A DNA stretch of 64,000 bases from Perilla frutescens (GCA_026008535.1 BRKX01000014.1:19738694-19802693), one strand, 5' to 3'. Positions 12,101 to 25,280 are shown, counted from the stretch's first letter. The notes: a model not told the origin generated them from the letters alone. Made by a program: numbers and translations.

Positions 12101-13900
12101 TTTACACTAAATTTTCATAAATAACTTAAAATTTAACAATTTTCAAGTTATTATATGAAGATCTCATGCATATTTAAAGTTGTTTTTTTTTTTTGGGGGG
12201 GGGGGGGTGGTGGGGGGTTTTGAATTTATCAAAATGGTGCTATAATCTTTATTCATTGACAGAAAATCCCAAATTTCAAGGTTTCCAATAAAATCAGGGC
12301 AAAAATGACTAAGCACTTTGAAAGTTTTTGGACTTTTTTGGTGGCCCCTCTTAATTATGGGACAATAATGCTACCTACTAACGGTTATAGACTAAACATG
12401 CATTTTACCCTCTTTCTTTCAAAATCAAAATATTGCAGATTGATTTTGTGTGTTGCAGAAAGCTGATTTTGAGGCTAAAAGCACATTGAAAGCTCAATAT
12501 TTACTTTCTATATTTAGGTTCTGCCCTCGGATTCAAATTAGACAGTCTCTTGAAACTCATAGATACACGTGCATCCAACAACAAGATGACACTCATGCAT
12601 TATCTTTGTAAGGTATTGATTATTCTTTTGTTTATTTATTTTTCATATTTCTATTTGCTGTTTCTTCTCCAATATCTCCTGTGCACCAAAAGATATCAAT
12701 GGCCACATGAAAATGTACGGTAATCCTACTTGAATCAATTACAATGCCCAAAAGTTGATTATTGGATTGACCATCACCTCCTTCCAAGTTCCAGCACTGA
12801 CCAATCTAATTGGTTCAACCACTGACAATGTGGCTATTTATTTTTGAATGCTGTGCATACCTAGTAAATCTGGTTGGGTTATGCACTCTTCCTTTTCTTC
12901 TCAGGTTCTTGATTCAAAGACACCAGCTCTTTTAGATTTTCACAAGGATCTTGTTAGCTTGGAAGCTGGCTCTAAGGTTCATAGTTACCCTCTTATCTGT
13001 AGGATGGATTTTAATACCAGAGTTCATTTAAAGAGTAATGAGTTTTTTTTGTAGATACAATTGAAATCTTTGGCAGAAGAGATGCAAGCCATTATCAAAG
13101 GTTTAGAAAAGGTGAAGCAGGAGTTGGCTGCTTCGGAGAACGATGGTCCCGTATCTGAATCTTTTCGCAAGGTATTCTTATATACCAATGTGTTTTCAGT
13201 TTCTACTTATTTCATGTATTCATTATGCCTGTGCTGTATAAATATGGCATTCTATCATTGGGACAAATCCAATCTTCCCTCTCTTGTTGATTCTTAATTT
13301 GAACTTCTCATCATCGGGACCATGTTTTTATAATTTTATCTTGTCTGTTCCTTAAGAAGGGATTGCAAAGGTTTCATTATGTTTTGCCATAACAAGAGAA
13401 GCTTGTTCTGTTTGACAGACATTGAAGGAATTTGTTGGTGTTGCTGAGAGTGAAGTGGCCTCTGTGACACATCTATATTCTATTGCGGTAAATTTCTCCA
13501 AACAAATGTCTCCCGAACAATGTAATATATTATGGCATACTAACAGATAATTTTTCTGCTGTTGGCGACGCCGTTCATCCTTTTTATGGCAGGGGAGAAA
13601 TGCAGATGCACTAGCTCTATATTTTGGTGAGGACCCTGCACGATGCCCTTTTGAGCAAGGTAACATTACAATATGCTTTCTTCTTGTCTGATATTTGGAC
13701 ATATCACGTTGCTGATCCCATGGCTTTTCGTGTATGCAGTTATTGCAACCCTCCTGAACTTTGTCAGGATGTTCCGTAAAGCGCATGAAGAAAATTGTAA
13801 ACAAGCTGAACTAGAAAAGAAGAAAGCTCGGAAGGAAGCTGAAGTGGAGAATTCCCCAGGAATAAATCTGACAAAACGAAGGCGCGAAGAACTGAGTTGA
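3166..13900 (+). CDS. Class II formin (PTEN-like + FH1 + FH2), 17 exons
   Basis: Actin nucleator of the FH14/FH18/FH20 type. Exons: 3166-3238, 4034-4740, 4839-5060, 5143-7686, 7947-8073, 8534-8605, 9615-9713, 9827-9868, 10916-10996, 11068-11118, 11194-11275, 12518-12612, 12905-12976, 13055-13171, 13419-13487, 13593-13659, 13740-13900; all introns GT-AG, about 1,559 aa. The start MALFRRFFYRKPPDRLLEI is the family's usual N-terminus. Residues ~1-190 are PTEN phosphatase-like and ~190-340 C2-like. The P-loop reads HCERGGWP, lacking the catalytic Arg, so it probably binds lipid rather than hydrolyses it. Linker ~340-720 contains a 55-residue duplication. FH1 polyproline is ~720-1125 and FH2 ~1150-1540 (TLKPLHWSKV, then GNTLNQGTARG). 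Exon 4 carries one extra base in a C6 run at 6514-6519; without correction the frame stops at 6729. This is either an assembly error or a null allele. Confidence 0.93.
5419..5740 (+). repeat. 165-bp in-frame tandem duplication in the formin linker
   Basis: Two successive 55-codon units lie in exon 4. Both begin near NVLPN and both end MGDKSEEE followed by an acidic/Asn tail. The nucleotide period is 165 bp (AATGTGC at 5434 and 5599). The copies differ at roughly a quarter of residues, so the duplication is not recent. It sits in the low-complexity linker between the PTEN-like and FH1 parts. Confidence 0.85.
6514..6519 (+). other. C6 run: frameshift point in formin exon 4
   Basis: Upstream proline-rich coding is in one frame (codons beginning at positions 1 mod 3). 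Downstream FH1 and FH2 coding is in the next frame (2 mod 3). Removing one C from this run makes the proline codons continuous across the junction and also gives the phase needed at the 7686/7947 splice. An in-frame intron at 6476-6568 (93 nt) would not repair the frame. Confidence 0.8.
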
Positions 13901-14660
13901 ATATTGTTGGCGGGCACGTGTGCAGGATGCTGCGCATCGGACACTGCAGAATGCTGCCAGGAGAATGTATTGCCAGTATGTGATTTCTGGAAACGCAGTG
14001 CTGAGGGTGCTGTCGAGGCATTACAAAACCTGAAGTTGTATAGAGAAGGAAATTCGAGAATTGGCCTGTGGCAGTTCTCAGCTGATCTCATCACGCAATG
14101 GATCATGGATTACCTTAGTAAGAGGTATGTATTTGGCCCTCACGTGTCTTGAAACTACCTTGCAGTGAAGTCGGCTCGTTTCTAAGCGAGAAACCATTGT
14201 TCGGTGGTTTCAGTCACCACCAGAATGCATCGTGAGGATTGTAAAGCACGTCGTCGCCAGAATGTAGGATGAAGCTTGTACAGAATTCTAACCCTGTACT
14301 TAGATTAACACTAATTCTTTGTTGTAGACTGTAGTATATAGGTTTCGATTCGGTTCCTCATAACGCTAAGGTTTGGAATGTGGAACCTTTCCTCAAACTT
14401 GTTGTATAGAAGGATCAGAGAAGATATATACTCCATATATATATATATATATAGTCTTAACTCTTAAATCCCTAGATAGTGATGTAGTCGAGCATAGGTT
14501 TTTGGTATGAAACTTCTCATCTGTTTCAAATTCACTTTTGAGAAATGAGAAATTATCATTCATTAGTGAAGAAAAAAGAAGCATCATTTTTCCAACTCAG
14601 TTGTATTCTTCGATGTCAACCTGTTATATGTTCTCTTAGTAATTAAACGATTTTTCTTTT
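13901..14660 (+). other. Formin 3' untranslated region
   Basis: Sequence after the formin stop continues without an intron-like signal into AT-rich DNA. It has a (TA)n tract at about 14435-14452 and AATTAAA-like polyadenylation candidates near 14640. The short open frames here have no protein character. Confidence 0.5.
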
Positions 14661-15619
14661 TGGTCAACATGTTTGTGTTGCTGTTGCATCTCCATCCTAT
14701 TTTACTTAACCCACACAAGTCATGTAAAATGGTGATGATTATCAAATATTTATTTAGCTATATTTTCTGGAATGTTAATTCCATTTCTGTTGAATATTTA
14801 TCCTACACTGCGTGGAGTTGAAGATTCTAATAAGTTCAACTATCTCAACAACCTTTAATTACTTCCATCTCAAGACAAAATTAAAACTTGCAGTTCAACA
14901 GTTTATAACTATATTTTCTTGGAAAAACTCTCTCTAGTCTCTTCTATCTGTCAGGTTTCTAAGGTTTAAAAAAAAAACAAATGTTGAGATATTTGTAAGT
15001 TGAGTAAATGTGTACGTCATGATTCACAGCCAGGGTAGGGGCCTAGTAGGCAAAACGAATTCATCTAATAACTATTTCTTTCATTCCCACAAAAACTTGT
15101 ATAACCAAGTTGCAAGAAGACAATATTATTTTCACACAGATCTCCATTAGTACATTTGAATACTTACATAAGTAGAATTTTTTTAGTAGGTGCCACCCCA
15201 AACAAACTGAGTGATTGAATTCAAGTTGTGACACCTAGCTTCTTAATAACTTGAGAGAGAGGGTTGACTATTGTTTTTCTTGGTTGACTTGGTGAAAAAG
15301 TACTTGCACAATTTAATGCATGTTGGGGAGTTTCTTTCTGACCTTAAAAACTTAAATATAACATATATGAATGGATTAACAAGAATTCCACTTTAATACA
15401 ACATAAATCTCAAGAAACTTCATGTTCAATTCTTCAACCTAAATCTAATACTTGATCATTACTCTGCAATTTCTTGAACTTAAATCCTAGCTAGCGACAC
15501 AATCGTTAAAAGTAGAAAGAATTAATTTGTGACCTTCTTTACATTTTTCCATTACTTACAAAAACTATATACGTTTCAATCTCTTCACTTCATCTTTCTT
15601 TCCGCACCAAATTAAATCT
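14661..15619. other. Intergenic, AT-rich
   Basis: No gene or repeat boundary was recognised. The last part is the probable 3' flank of the minus-strand membrane protein gene. Confidence 0.5.
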
Positions 15620-16564
15620 TTACAACACTGATTCAAAATCCTTTGATTCCGAGTGGTGATGAATATTCTGGCACTCTGCTCTGCAACTTTTCAAGAACAC
15701 GTAGCCGACGACGGTATCAAGAACAAGAATCATAGCGTACAAGTAGGCCACCAGAATGGACTCAAATACCATGGGTGAATCGAGCCTCATAGCCCGATTA
15801 TAAGCCCGAACGACGCGGTACTGGAACAGGGCTTCGACGGCGGCGAGTGCCATGTTCACCGGCACTGCAAGAGACAATGCAGTCGAAGTCCTGCCGCGGA
15901 TCACCACCACCGCCTTCAGAATCGAGCTGAATCCGCTGCAGCCCTCTGCTGCCGACGCTATCATACCTAGGCTGCAGATTATGTAGGCGTTGGCCAGAAC
16001 TATGGAGTAGATTATGGCCCCCGTTGCAGACACAAGCAGCTGAAATCGCGGCGACGAGAGGCCTAAAACGTCGGAGATGTTGAAGGAGATGGCTAGGAGG
16101 CAGAAGCAGGTGGCGTTGGCGGAGAGAATGAGTAATGAGCTGCAGATTTGAGTGATGAGGAGGCGGTTGAGCGTTTTGATCCAAGAAAATAGATCACGAT
16201 CGTGGTGGTGGTGGTGGTGGTGGAGGAGTCTGATTATGGCGGCTTTGGCGAGGAGGAGGAAAGAGAGTGTGAAGGGCAGCGAGAAGATGAAGGAGAGAAT
16301 GGTTTGGGAGAGCTTGAGATTGAGTACGGCGAAGAGTTCGGATTGTGGGGGGATGCCGGCGGCGAGGAAGAGTGATCGGAGGCGGCCGTGGACTAATGGG
16401 AAGAGGTAAGACGAGGCGGTGAGGGGCGGCGAGAGGAGGGTGGAGACAGCGAAGGGGAGGAGGAGGAGGGAGGGAGTGGAGGAGAGGTGGTGGAAGTTTT
16501 GAAGGAATGTGAAGATGGATCTTCTCATCATTCTTGATGGACTATTATTATTAGGAAAATTCAT
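15620..16564 (-). CDS. Plant multi-pass membrane protein, function unknown, 314 aa
   Basis: A single uninterrupted frame with clear membrane-protein character. Hydrophobic segments lie at about residues 33-57, 86-112, 134-161, 174-205, 228-247 and 267-291, giving about six helices. The N-terminus has a short basic patch (RMMRRS, 11-16). A run of seven His (115-121), encoded by CAC/CAT repeats, sits in the loop after the second helix. The product resembles plant-specific intronless multi-pass proteins that I know only as uncharacterised; no catalytic motif is visible. The first ATG is used, but Met12 or Met13 is also possible. Intactness, helix spacing and GC-rich coding against AT-rich flanks argue for a real gene. 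Confidence 0.8.
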   Translation of the reverse strand: MNFPNNNSPSRMMRRSIFTFLQNFHHLSSTPSLLLLPFAVSTLLSPPLTASSYLFPLVHGRLRSLFLAAGIPPQSELFAVLNLKLSQTILSFIFSLPFTLSFLLLAKAAIIRLLHHHHHHHDRDLFSWIKTLNRLLITQICSSLLILSANATCFCLLAISFNISDVLGLSSPRFQLLVSATGAIIYSIVLANAYIICSLGMIASAAEGCSGFSSILKAVVVIRGRTSTALSLAVPVNMALAAVEALFQYRVVRAYNRAMRLDSPMVFESILVAYLYAMILVLDTVVGYVFLKSCRAECQNIHHHSESKDFESVL

Positions 16565-17458
16565 CCTTGTTTCGAAATCTGATGCCCTCAGGAAATATGG
16601 GAAGAATACGAGGTATAAAATGATTCGAGATTGTGTGTGTGTGTGTGTGTGTGTATTATTAATTATTTACTATTTTGTTGTGAATTTTGGATGGAATTGG
16701 AATGGGATCGTCCAACAACTGTGAACTAACATCATTAGCTGAGGTGGAGTTTTTTTTTTCTTTTCTTGAGCTATTAATTTTGTTTGGACTCGTTGCTGGT
16801 CATTGATCGTTTGAGTTCTCCTACTACCTTCCCTTCAGATTTACTGATATTTTTACTAATTAAAATTTGGTATGTTCCATATTAAGTTGTTATTATAGAC
16901 TTTTTATAGTTAAAAAAAAAACAGCAATTGAATAGTAAAGTATAAGAACATTAATAGCATTCATTGTAAGAAATTTATTTTTATCCTCATTTAGAAGCCC
17001 GCCTTGAATTTTGATTTCATAATCTATAATATTGGATTTGATTCTATTTGATCTATTCAGCATGTGAATTGCCTCTTTTAATTTCACCAAGAAATGTGAC
17101 ATCATCACTAGGTGACAGCTTCGGATCTAAGTTAGGCTTTTTGGTGAATTGCTTGATTTGTTTTTATTTATTTTTTATTTTTAAAGAAGCCCTTTTTAAT
17201 TATGACTTGGAATATACTCTTCGAGGTTCAATAACACAAAGCTATTTTTACTTGTGGAATTATTTTGTCCGTTTTGCCCGCCTTTTAATTTACTTTGTCA
17301 TGGAATGTTGTTTATTACTTCTCGGTGTTATTCATATAGATTGATTGTATTTTCACAAGGTTTAAGAAACTGATTGGAAATGAACAGAGATATATTAGTA
17401 GGTGAGCTACATAAATATATATAGAAACACGTCTATGTATTGAGACATAAAAAAAATC
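16565..17458. other. Upstream region of the membrane protein gene; intergenic
   Basis: Contains a (GT)n microsatellite at about 16634-16654, just upstream of the minus-strand gene and probably in its leader or promoter. The remainder is AT-rich with no recognisable feature. Confidence 0.5.
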
Positions 17459-17460
17459 TA

Positions 17461-17722
17461 TTCCCTCCGTCCCATAATTATAGTCCACTTCCCCTTTTCA
17501 CAAAGATTAAGAAATCACATTTAATATGTATTGGAAATATACAATTTACAATAATTATCCTATATTGCCCTTATTTTTTACTATATTAATTGCATTCATA
17601 CTATATTAAATAGGGTTATATTTGTAAAAGAATATTTAAATACAATCCCAATTTAGAATAGGACTATAATTTTGGGACATCCCAAAAAGGAATAATGGAC
17701 TATAATTATGGGACGGAGGGAG
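17461..17722. mobile_element. Stowaway-like MITE, 262 bp (copy 1)
   Basis: Terminal inverted repeats TTCCCTCCGTCCCATAATTA / complement of the right end CTCCCTCCGTCCCATAATTA, about 27 bp. TA dinucleotides flank both ends (17459-17460 and 17723-17724), as in Tc1/mariner Stowaway elements. No coding capacity. A copy of identical length lies in opposite orientation at 40260-40521. Confidence 0.9.
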
Positions 17723-17724
17723 TA

Positions 17725-20700
17725 TATAAATGGAACGGAAGGAGTTATTATTTGAAATCTTATTATTATGGGAATAAGACACCATGCATGTGTATCTATT
17801 TAATACATATAGAGAAATAAAAACTGTAATTATGAGTGTAATTAAGTTATAAATTGCATGTAATTACCCAATTTTCCTGATTAGTTGAAACTGAAAATTG
17901 CGAACCCTTTTCTTTTTTAAACAACCCAATCAACGGTTGAGGTTAAGGCTAGATAAAGCTTCTTTTTAATTTTTCCTTTTTCGAGAAAAAGAATATATTT
18001 AATTATAAATTGTAGAAAAAAGACAGAGTGAAATTAGGAATAATAGTAACTCATTGACAATAAAGTTTAGATTGTGGTTTTCACGTAGAAATTCCATGAA
18101 GTGGGCATGAACCTAATCCTTTCACAAGTTGAGTAGTACCTTACTCGCAAATGCACATTTGGTGCTACAGAATTTGACTGCTGACCTAATTGATTATTGA
18201 TCTAATATTGAAAAAAAAAACAATTAATTAAATCAATAAACAGAAGTAGCAATGTGTGAATTACGAGATCAGATCCAAATACAAGTACACGTGGAAAAAG
18301 AAAGCCGGCCACGTCAACATCTGATTGCCAGAAAAAAAAAATTAAAAATCGAACATGTTTAATTTGCATCAAACTTTAAAAGTGGTGTTAAATTGATGGA
18401 GTTTAAAAGTTATATATTTGTTATTTGGTGTAAAAGTTATGATTTTTGTGCAAAATAAATAAAATCAATTAATATTTAATATAATCCATGATTCCTTAAT
18501 GACAATGAAAAGTCTAATGGAAGTTTAAATTTGGTGGGCAGTATATTGACCTTAATTATACAATACTACTTTGGTTGGTTGCTCGATCACCTTATATACA
18601 TATACTTAATAATTAGAAGAATCTTATACAGTACTTGGTTTTCTTATTTGTTGTTTGGCTTGAAATTTTGGTATGACTAGGACATTCGTATTTTTGGTAA
18701 GTTTATGAGAAAATAACTTACATGACGTGGAAATTATATACTTAAAAAATATTGCTTCGAAAATTATAAAATTGTATAAAAGATTCATCCTCAATTTCAA
18801 AACTAATTAGATTTGTAGGAACAAATTAAATGTGAGAAGATAATCGTGCTTTGGTATAGGGCTTAAGGAATAAGGATGTTACTAAGCAAATTAATTAAGT
18901 AATTAGGCGGTGATTAGTTATGAAACATAAAAATATATTAATATTTGTTTGAACTCTGTAAGTAAATTTAGAAGGGGAAAAAAATATTAAATCGGCGAAC
19001 TTTCTCCAGCATAACAATCTAATAAGAATATTAATATAGTCGGTTTGAATACATAAGACTAGGCATTTTTTAATTAGTTGGTGGAAGAGTAAGACAAAAT
19101 TAAAAGAATTGGGTCAACCCGTTTGCTGAATGCTGACTACCTAATCCCAAACCCACTTTCTAAACGGGTTAGGCAATTATCATCACTCATGTCCGATCCA
19201 TTTAAATCAATATATAAGTATATAACAAGTAGATATATGAAAAATCATCGCCATTTAAATGGAACAGTCGACATATCCTTTATACCCATAAATTTTGAAT
19301 ATATACTGGCCTCTTACACCCTAAGCTGAACATCTAGATACAATTTTACAAGTTTACGTGAATTAATTAAATATGCGGTCTATAAAAGTTTCAAACTTTA
19401 TAAATATATGAAGAATAGCTGAAAATTAAAAGACCTAAACGTACTTTTAACTTCCTTGTAATAGATACAGCTCTTTTAATTTAGTCATGAAGATATATCT
19501 GTATTTGTGGGGGGTAAATTAAAGAATAAAGTTCACATTATCAATAAATCAGTTAAATTATGGAGTGAGCTGATGGAATAAATTAATAATGACTATTGTA
19601 ATCATTGGAGAATCAATCTTGCCTTCAATTGTTAGCAGATATCATAATCAGATATAGATTGCCACATTCGTCGTGATTCATCAATATTTTAAGCACTTTA
19701 GTTTTAAGTTTATATATATGCAGAGTTTCGAGATAATTAAAGCGAAATTAGTGCAGTAAAGGGAGAAAACAGACAATTAAAGATGAGGAGAAAATAACAG
19801 GGTTAATATGTTTAATTGTTGCATCATATATTCATATGTGAGGTAGGATATGATAACTACCCAATTTCACAAATTTCCAATGTTGATTTCACATTAAATG
19901 AGTTCAACTTTTTAATATCAATTTTTTTAGGAAAGTCTCGTCTTACCTGTCAAATTCTGTAATATGTATAGGTTAAGATTTGAATTTAAATACAACTTAA
20001 TTTAGACTAGAGAATTATATCCGTACGTTAAAATGCCCACAATAATAATCACATGAGATAATACTATACTTTAATTGGAATAGTGAATCTTTATAATGAT
20101 TTGCCGACTACTATTACATTTTAGATGATTACACTAGCATACCCAACAAAAGTGCACATATGCTAATTAATGAATATGAGTTTGAATTCAAATTTTAACC
20201 TATCTTATAAATTTTGATCCGTAAAACGGTCTCACACCAATTTTGTATTAATAAATAGGTGATCATCCCAATGTTTTTAAGTATTTTTGTGTAGGTTGCT
20301 AACTCTTTAAATTAAATCGGTGGGCTATATATAATTATGACTGCTGAGACATAGTTACAGTAATTTATCCATCGACAGGGGTAGTTCTCAATTTGGAGAC
20401 ATTATTAGCATTTTGAATTCCTCTCTTTTGTTTCTGGCCAAAAAGTCTTATGATTACAATGGTTAAAACTTAAATGCCTAATAATAAAATTGTAAAATTA
20501 AGAAATGATTCCACATTATTACTCAGCACTCTAATTCAAAATAAAGTGAAATGTTTAATTTAATAAAGTAGTTATAAGAGGAACATGCTATAGCTAGTCG
20601 CCTTCACCTTCAATGTTGTAAATTATATCTCAAAAATTTTGTATGAGACGATGTAACTGGAAAAATATTCGTGTGTGTGTGTATACGTAGACACACACTC

Positions 20701-21491
20701 CGACACATACGCTGGGCATCAAATTATATTTTATCATAATGATTATGATGCACAATATGATCAAAATGGTAGGTGTTGTACTGTAATTTAAAATAATATT
20801 TTCTATTATTAGTATTATTATATTTGTGGCGAAGATAGATACAGATGTAAATATTTCATTACTCAATATTAAATTTAGCATAAAATCACTGTGTCTGACA
20901 GTCTGAGTAAAATCAACAAAGAAAAAGGAGAATAGTTATTTGTCTTATTTGCTATGTTCTATTAAATATAACAATTTGTGTCGCCTTCATTCTTTATTAT
21001 TATCACACATATAAAGCATTATACAAACTATTTCCTTTAATTTCTTTCATATATATAAGTTGACAGCTTATTTTGATTTTTTTTTAACAGAAAAGGACAA
21101 TTCATAATTAACAAAATAATTTTGGATTATGTTTCGCACCAACTACTAAAACTCATGAACAGTGAGGATTATATAATATCAGATCAAATAATTGCAAAAT
21201 TATGAACCGACAAATCTTGCCGATTCTCAAATGATATTGGAATTCATATTTTTGAAAAAGCTATTCCATCAATTTTCAAATGCTATACGAATTTATCGGG
21301 GAAATATTATTTATGCCATAATCATATTTATCAACTGAAAATAGCACCGATAGTGTAGAAAAATGGAAAATATATAGCAATGATTAGTTAATTATCTGTA
21401 AATACACAGACCATACTAAATCACAACTCAAGCAGTCAAGCGTAGTCTAAAACTTTTTTCTTTTTCTTTTTTTTACCCTTTTTCTTTGGGG
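17725..21491. other. AT-rich intergenic sequence
   Basis: About 3.8 kb with no convincing gene. Visible features are scattered poly-A/T tracts and a short (GT)n/(AC)n patch at about 20672-20700. Open frames here (for example 19123-19329) are short and have no family resemblance. Confidence 0.5.
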
Positions 21492-23930
21492 TAATGATAT
21501 TCGGCCACAGGATGGCCGGCCATAATTTTAAAATTATGGTATATTTCAATTATATGGTAAGTTTTTAATTAGTGATTGATATTATTTTACAATTATATCC
21601 TTGATGTTATTTTAAGAAAATTTGATTTGTATACTTAAAATTAATCAAAATGTACCTAAAATATCTCTAAAAATATGAATGAATTAAGAAATGAATCAAT
21701 CATCCGAGAATTAATTGAAGTTGTCGTTTGTGACGTCCGGGGCCGAAGTATGGAGTGATCGCCGGTGCAAGGCACGGACAAAGAGTGGCTCCTGTAAAAC
21801 TTCCAAGCGAAGGGGCACATGAATGAACCGAATCCACCCGAAAGAGAGGGATTCTGAGGCTACACACATTAATAAGTGCATTGATAATTGATTTAAATTT
21901 ATTCATTACAAGAAAATAATGAATTTTAATAAATATATTGTTCTTGTGAATAAAATAATTTGTTCTTAAAAAGAAATAATGAATATTTAAATTTAAAACT
22001 AAATTTAGAGAATTCTTTTAGCTCGATTAGGATCGAATAAAATCATAAGCCTTGAAGTATTCGTTAAATAGAGCAAAAAGCTCGTTTGATAATAAATGAT
22101 TTTATTTGAGCTTAACCGAGCCTAAAATTTAGATTTAAATTTAAATATTCATTATTTCTTTTAAAGAATAAATTATTTTATTCACAACAACAATATATTT
22201 ATTAAAATTCATTATTTTCTTGTAATGAATAAATTTAAATTAATTATCAATGCACTTATTAATGTGCTGATTAATCGATTATAACCCTTTCTACATGGCT
22301 AAGGGAACCTGGGTTATATTCTTAAAATTCGCAATAAAAATATATGTATTCATTAAAATTCATTCTTTTCTTGTAATGAACAAATTTAATTAGAACTTAA
22401 TATACTTATTAATAACTATAGTATAAAAATATGAAGTTTTATCGCGTCAATAATTTTATGTTTTTAAGTTAATTTACTCAACAAACTTGCTGACGAGCCG
22501 AGTACTGCTGAGCTCAAGCTCGACTCATTTATTATCAAGTGAGCTTCGAGCTTTATTTCTAGAATACTTTGAGGCTCTTGATTTTATTCAATGTTAATCG
22601 AGCCTAAACAAACTCTCTAAATTTAGATTTAAATTAAATATTCATTATTTCTTTTTAAGATTTTATTTTATTCACAACAACAATATATTTATTAAAATTC
22701 ACTAATTACTTGTAATGAACAACTTTAGTTAGAACTTAATATAATTATTAATAATTATAGTGTAAAAATATAAATTTTATCATGTCAATAATTTTATATT
22801 TCAAGTTAATTTACTTAACAAGCTTGCTGACGAATGGAGTATTGTAAAGCTCAAGCTTGATTAATTTATTATCGAGTGAGCTTCGAGATTTATTTATAGA
22901 ATACTTTGAGGCTCACGATTTTATTCGATGCTAATCGAGCCTAAATGAACTCTTTATATATTTTAAATTTAAATATTCATTATTTCTTTTTAAGAATAGA
23001 TTATTTTATTCACAATAACAATATATTTATTAAAATTCATTATTTTCTTTTAATGAATAAATTTAGCTAGAAGTCAATATAATTATTAATAATTGTAGTA
23101 TAAAAATATAATTTTTATCATGTCAGTATTTTTATATTTCAAGTTAATTTATTTAACAAGCTCGTTGACAAACCGAGTAGTGCAAAGCTCAAGCTTGACT
23201 CATTTATTATCGAGCAGGTTTCAAGCTTTATTTATCGAATACTGAGGCTCATAATTTTATTTGAGGTTAATTGAGCCTAAATGAACTCTCTGAATTTAAA
23301 TTTAAATTTAAATATTCATGATTTCTTTTTAAGAATATATTATTTTATTCACAACAATAATATATTTATAAAATTTATTATTTTCTTGTAATGAAAAAAT
23401 TTAATTAGAACTCAATATATTTATTAATTATCCAATTACTGCCCTTTGTGCATGGCTAGGGAACTGGGTTACATTAATAAGATAATATTGAATAGTTAAT
23501 TATATAACATGATAAATTATATGGAATTATGAAATATAGTTTAGAGTTATATTTTCTTGTAATTTTTGATAAAGATATACCGAAATATTTTTATTAATTT
23601 CAAACCCTAAGCGAGAATAAGACATATAAGTGAAATGAATCTTAAGCTAGCTAGTCAACTTCAATTTTCGGATGATTAATTTGTTTCATAACCCATTCAT
23701 AGTTTAGAGATATTTTATATATATATGTTTAGATTTTTTATTTTTTTTGAATAATATATGGTTAGAATTTTAAATATATACAAGTCAAATCTTTCTAAAA
23801 TATACTGTAAGGGTATAATTGTAAAATGTTATTAATTGCTAATTAAAACTTTAATTGATAACTTACCATATAATCGAAATATACCATAATTTGAAATTTA
23901 TGATCGGCATACTATGGCCGAATACCATTA
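21492..23930. mobile_element. Long-TIR DNA element 1 with GGCCGGCC near the tips, about 2.4 kb
   Basis: The left arm (21492 to about 21723) and the inverted right arm (about 23656-23930) share the tip TAATG-TATTCGGCCA, then a GGCCGGCC-type palindrome (degenerate at right), then a run ending TTATATGGTAAG. Arms are about 230-275 bp and diverged. No transposase is recognisable. The core contains tandem repeats. Flanks TTTCTTTGGGG and CTTTTCTTTGAGGG are similar but not an exact target duplication. Long arms suggest a Mutator-like origin, but this is inference. Confidence 0.65.
22131..23440. repeat. About 340-bp tandem repeats within element 1
   Basis: A unit containing ATTCATTATTTCTTTT, TTATTCACAAC, a GAGCTCAAGCTT-type stretch and ATCGAGCCTAAA recurs. 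Anchors are near 22147, 22641, 22975 and 23315. The last two periods are about 334 and 340 bp, and the first is lengthened by an extra segment of about 155 bp. A related inverted stretch lies at about 21895-22135. Confidence 0.65.
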
Positions 23931-24250
23931 TCCTTTTCTTTGAGGGGGGCGTAGTCTAAAACTTTCTTTTTTTCTTTTTACAATAGCGTAGTCTAAAACT
24001 AATTAAAGAAGAAATCTACAAAAATCCTAGCTTGAAAATTGAAAGGCAACTCAATAAAGCATACCATGTTTTATTAAATAGCCTGTTCTTAAATGATAGT
24101 AGTAATATATAGTCTTTTCGTATCGATAAATTAATTACTCATTATGTCTGGTATCGGTATTTTCATCATATGTTACAAATTTTACTATTTTAGAATAAAT
24201 ATTTCAAAGGTCGTATCACTTGGACGTCCCAATTTAAATAACATTTACAA
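23931..24250. other. Spacer between the two long-TIR elements
   Basis: About 320 bp. GCGTAGTCTAAAACT occurs twice here (about 23949 and 23985) and once to the left of element 1 (about 21440), a direct repeat around the insertion. Nothing else was recognised. Confidence 0.5.
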
Positions 24251-24612
24251 TAATGCTTCTTGGCCACATTATGGCCGGCCATAACTTTATAATTATGGTA
24301 TACTTTCATTATATGGTAAGTTTTCAATTTAATCCTTACTTAGTGATTAATAATGTTTTACTATTATATCCTTCCGATTAATTTTAGAAAGATTTGACTT
24401 TTTAATTTTAAAACTTTAAATCATCCATAAAATCTCAATAAAATATGAAATATCCTACCTAATAATATTGAATCGAAAATTTAATTGATTTGGTGTGCAT
24501 TTTTTTATTCAAAATCTCATTAAATTATGAAAGATCCTAGCTAATGATATTCTATCAATTAAAGGATCGAAAATTGAATTGATAGTGCAATCTTTTGTTA
24601 TTCAAATATTAT

Positions 24613-24614
<2 letters not shown>

Positions 24615-24667
<53 letters not shown>
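24615..24667. repeat. (TA)n microsatellite
   Basis: About 26 TA units immediately inside the left arm of element 2. A shorter (TA)n at about 28555-28572 mirrors it at the right arm. Confidence 0.95.
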
Positions 24668-24672
<5 letters not shown>

Positions 24673-24810
24673 CACACTCATGCAACCCACTTTTTCCCTC
24701 CCATTTATAAGGGTATTTTAGATAATTAACAATACAATAATTTAATAAGTATTTAATTTAATGTTACATGCAAATTTCTATCATTAATATTTTTATATTT
24801 AATGCAAATT

Positions 24811-25003
24811 ATGTTACTAAAATTAACATGTGTTTATTCATTTATTCCTAATAAATTCCATTATATTCTATATAACTAATTAAAATATTATCATATAATT
24901 ATGTTAATCACGTCTATACAAAATAAATTACATATCCTACAATTACTTTAGTCAATCTACGATGTAAACGATCTTCAATTACGTTAATCAAGCAATGTAA
25001 GTT

Positions 25004-25087
<84 letters not shown>

Positions 25088-25280
25088 TGTTTACTAAAAT
25101 TAACATGTGTTTATTCATTTATTCCTAATAAATTCCATTATATTCTATATAACTAATTAGAATATTATCATATAATTATGTTAATCACGTCTATACAAAA
25201 TAAATTACATATCCTACAATTACTTTAGTCAATCTACAATGTAAACGATCTTCAATTACGTTAATCAAACAATGTAAGTT

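Noticed and set aside
21700..21906. Minus-strand frame over the GC-richer patch at 21720-21850 in element 1
   Set aside because: Only 68 codons; no domain recognised. It may be captured sequence but nothing supports a gene.
22131..23440. Regular repeats considered as a CRISPR-like array
   Set aside because: Units are about 340 bp, diverged along their length and lack unique spacers; the genome is a plant.
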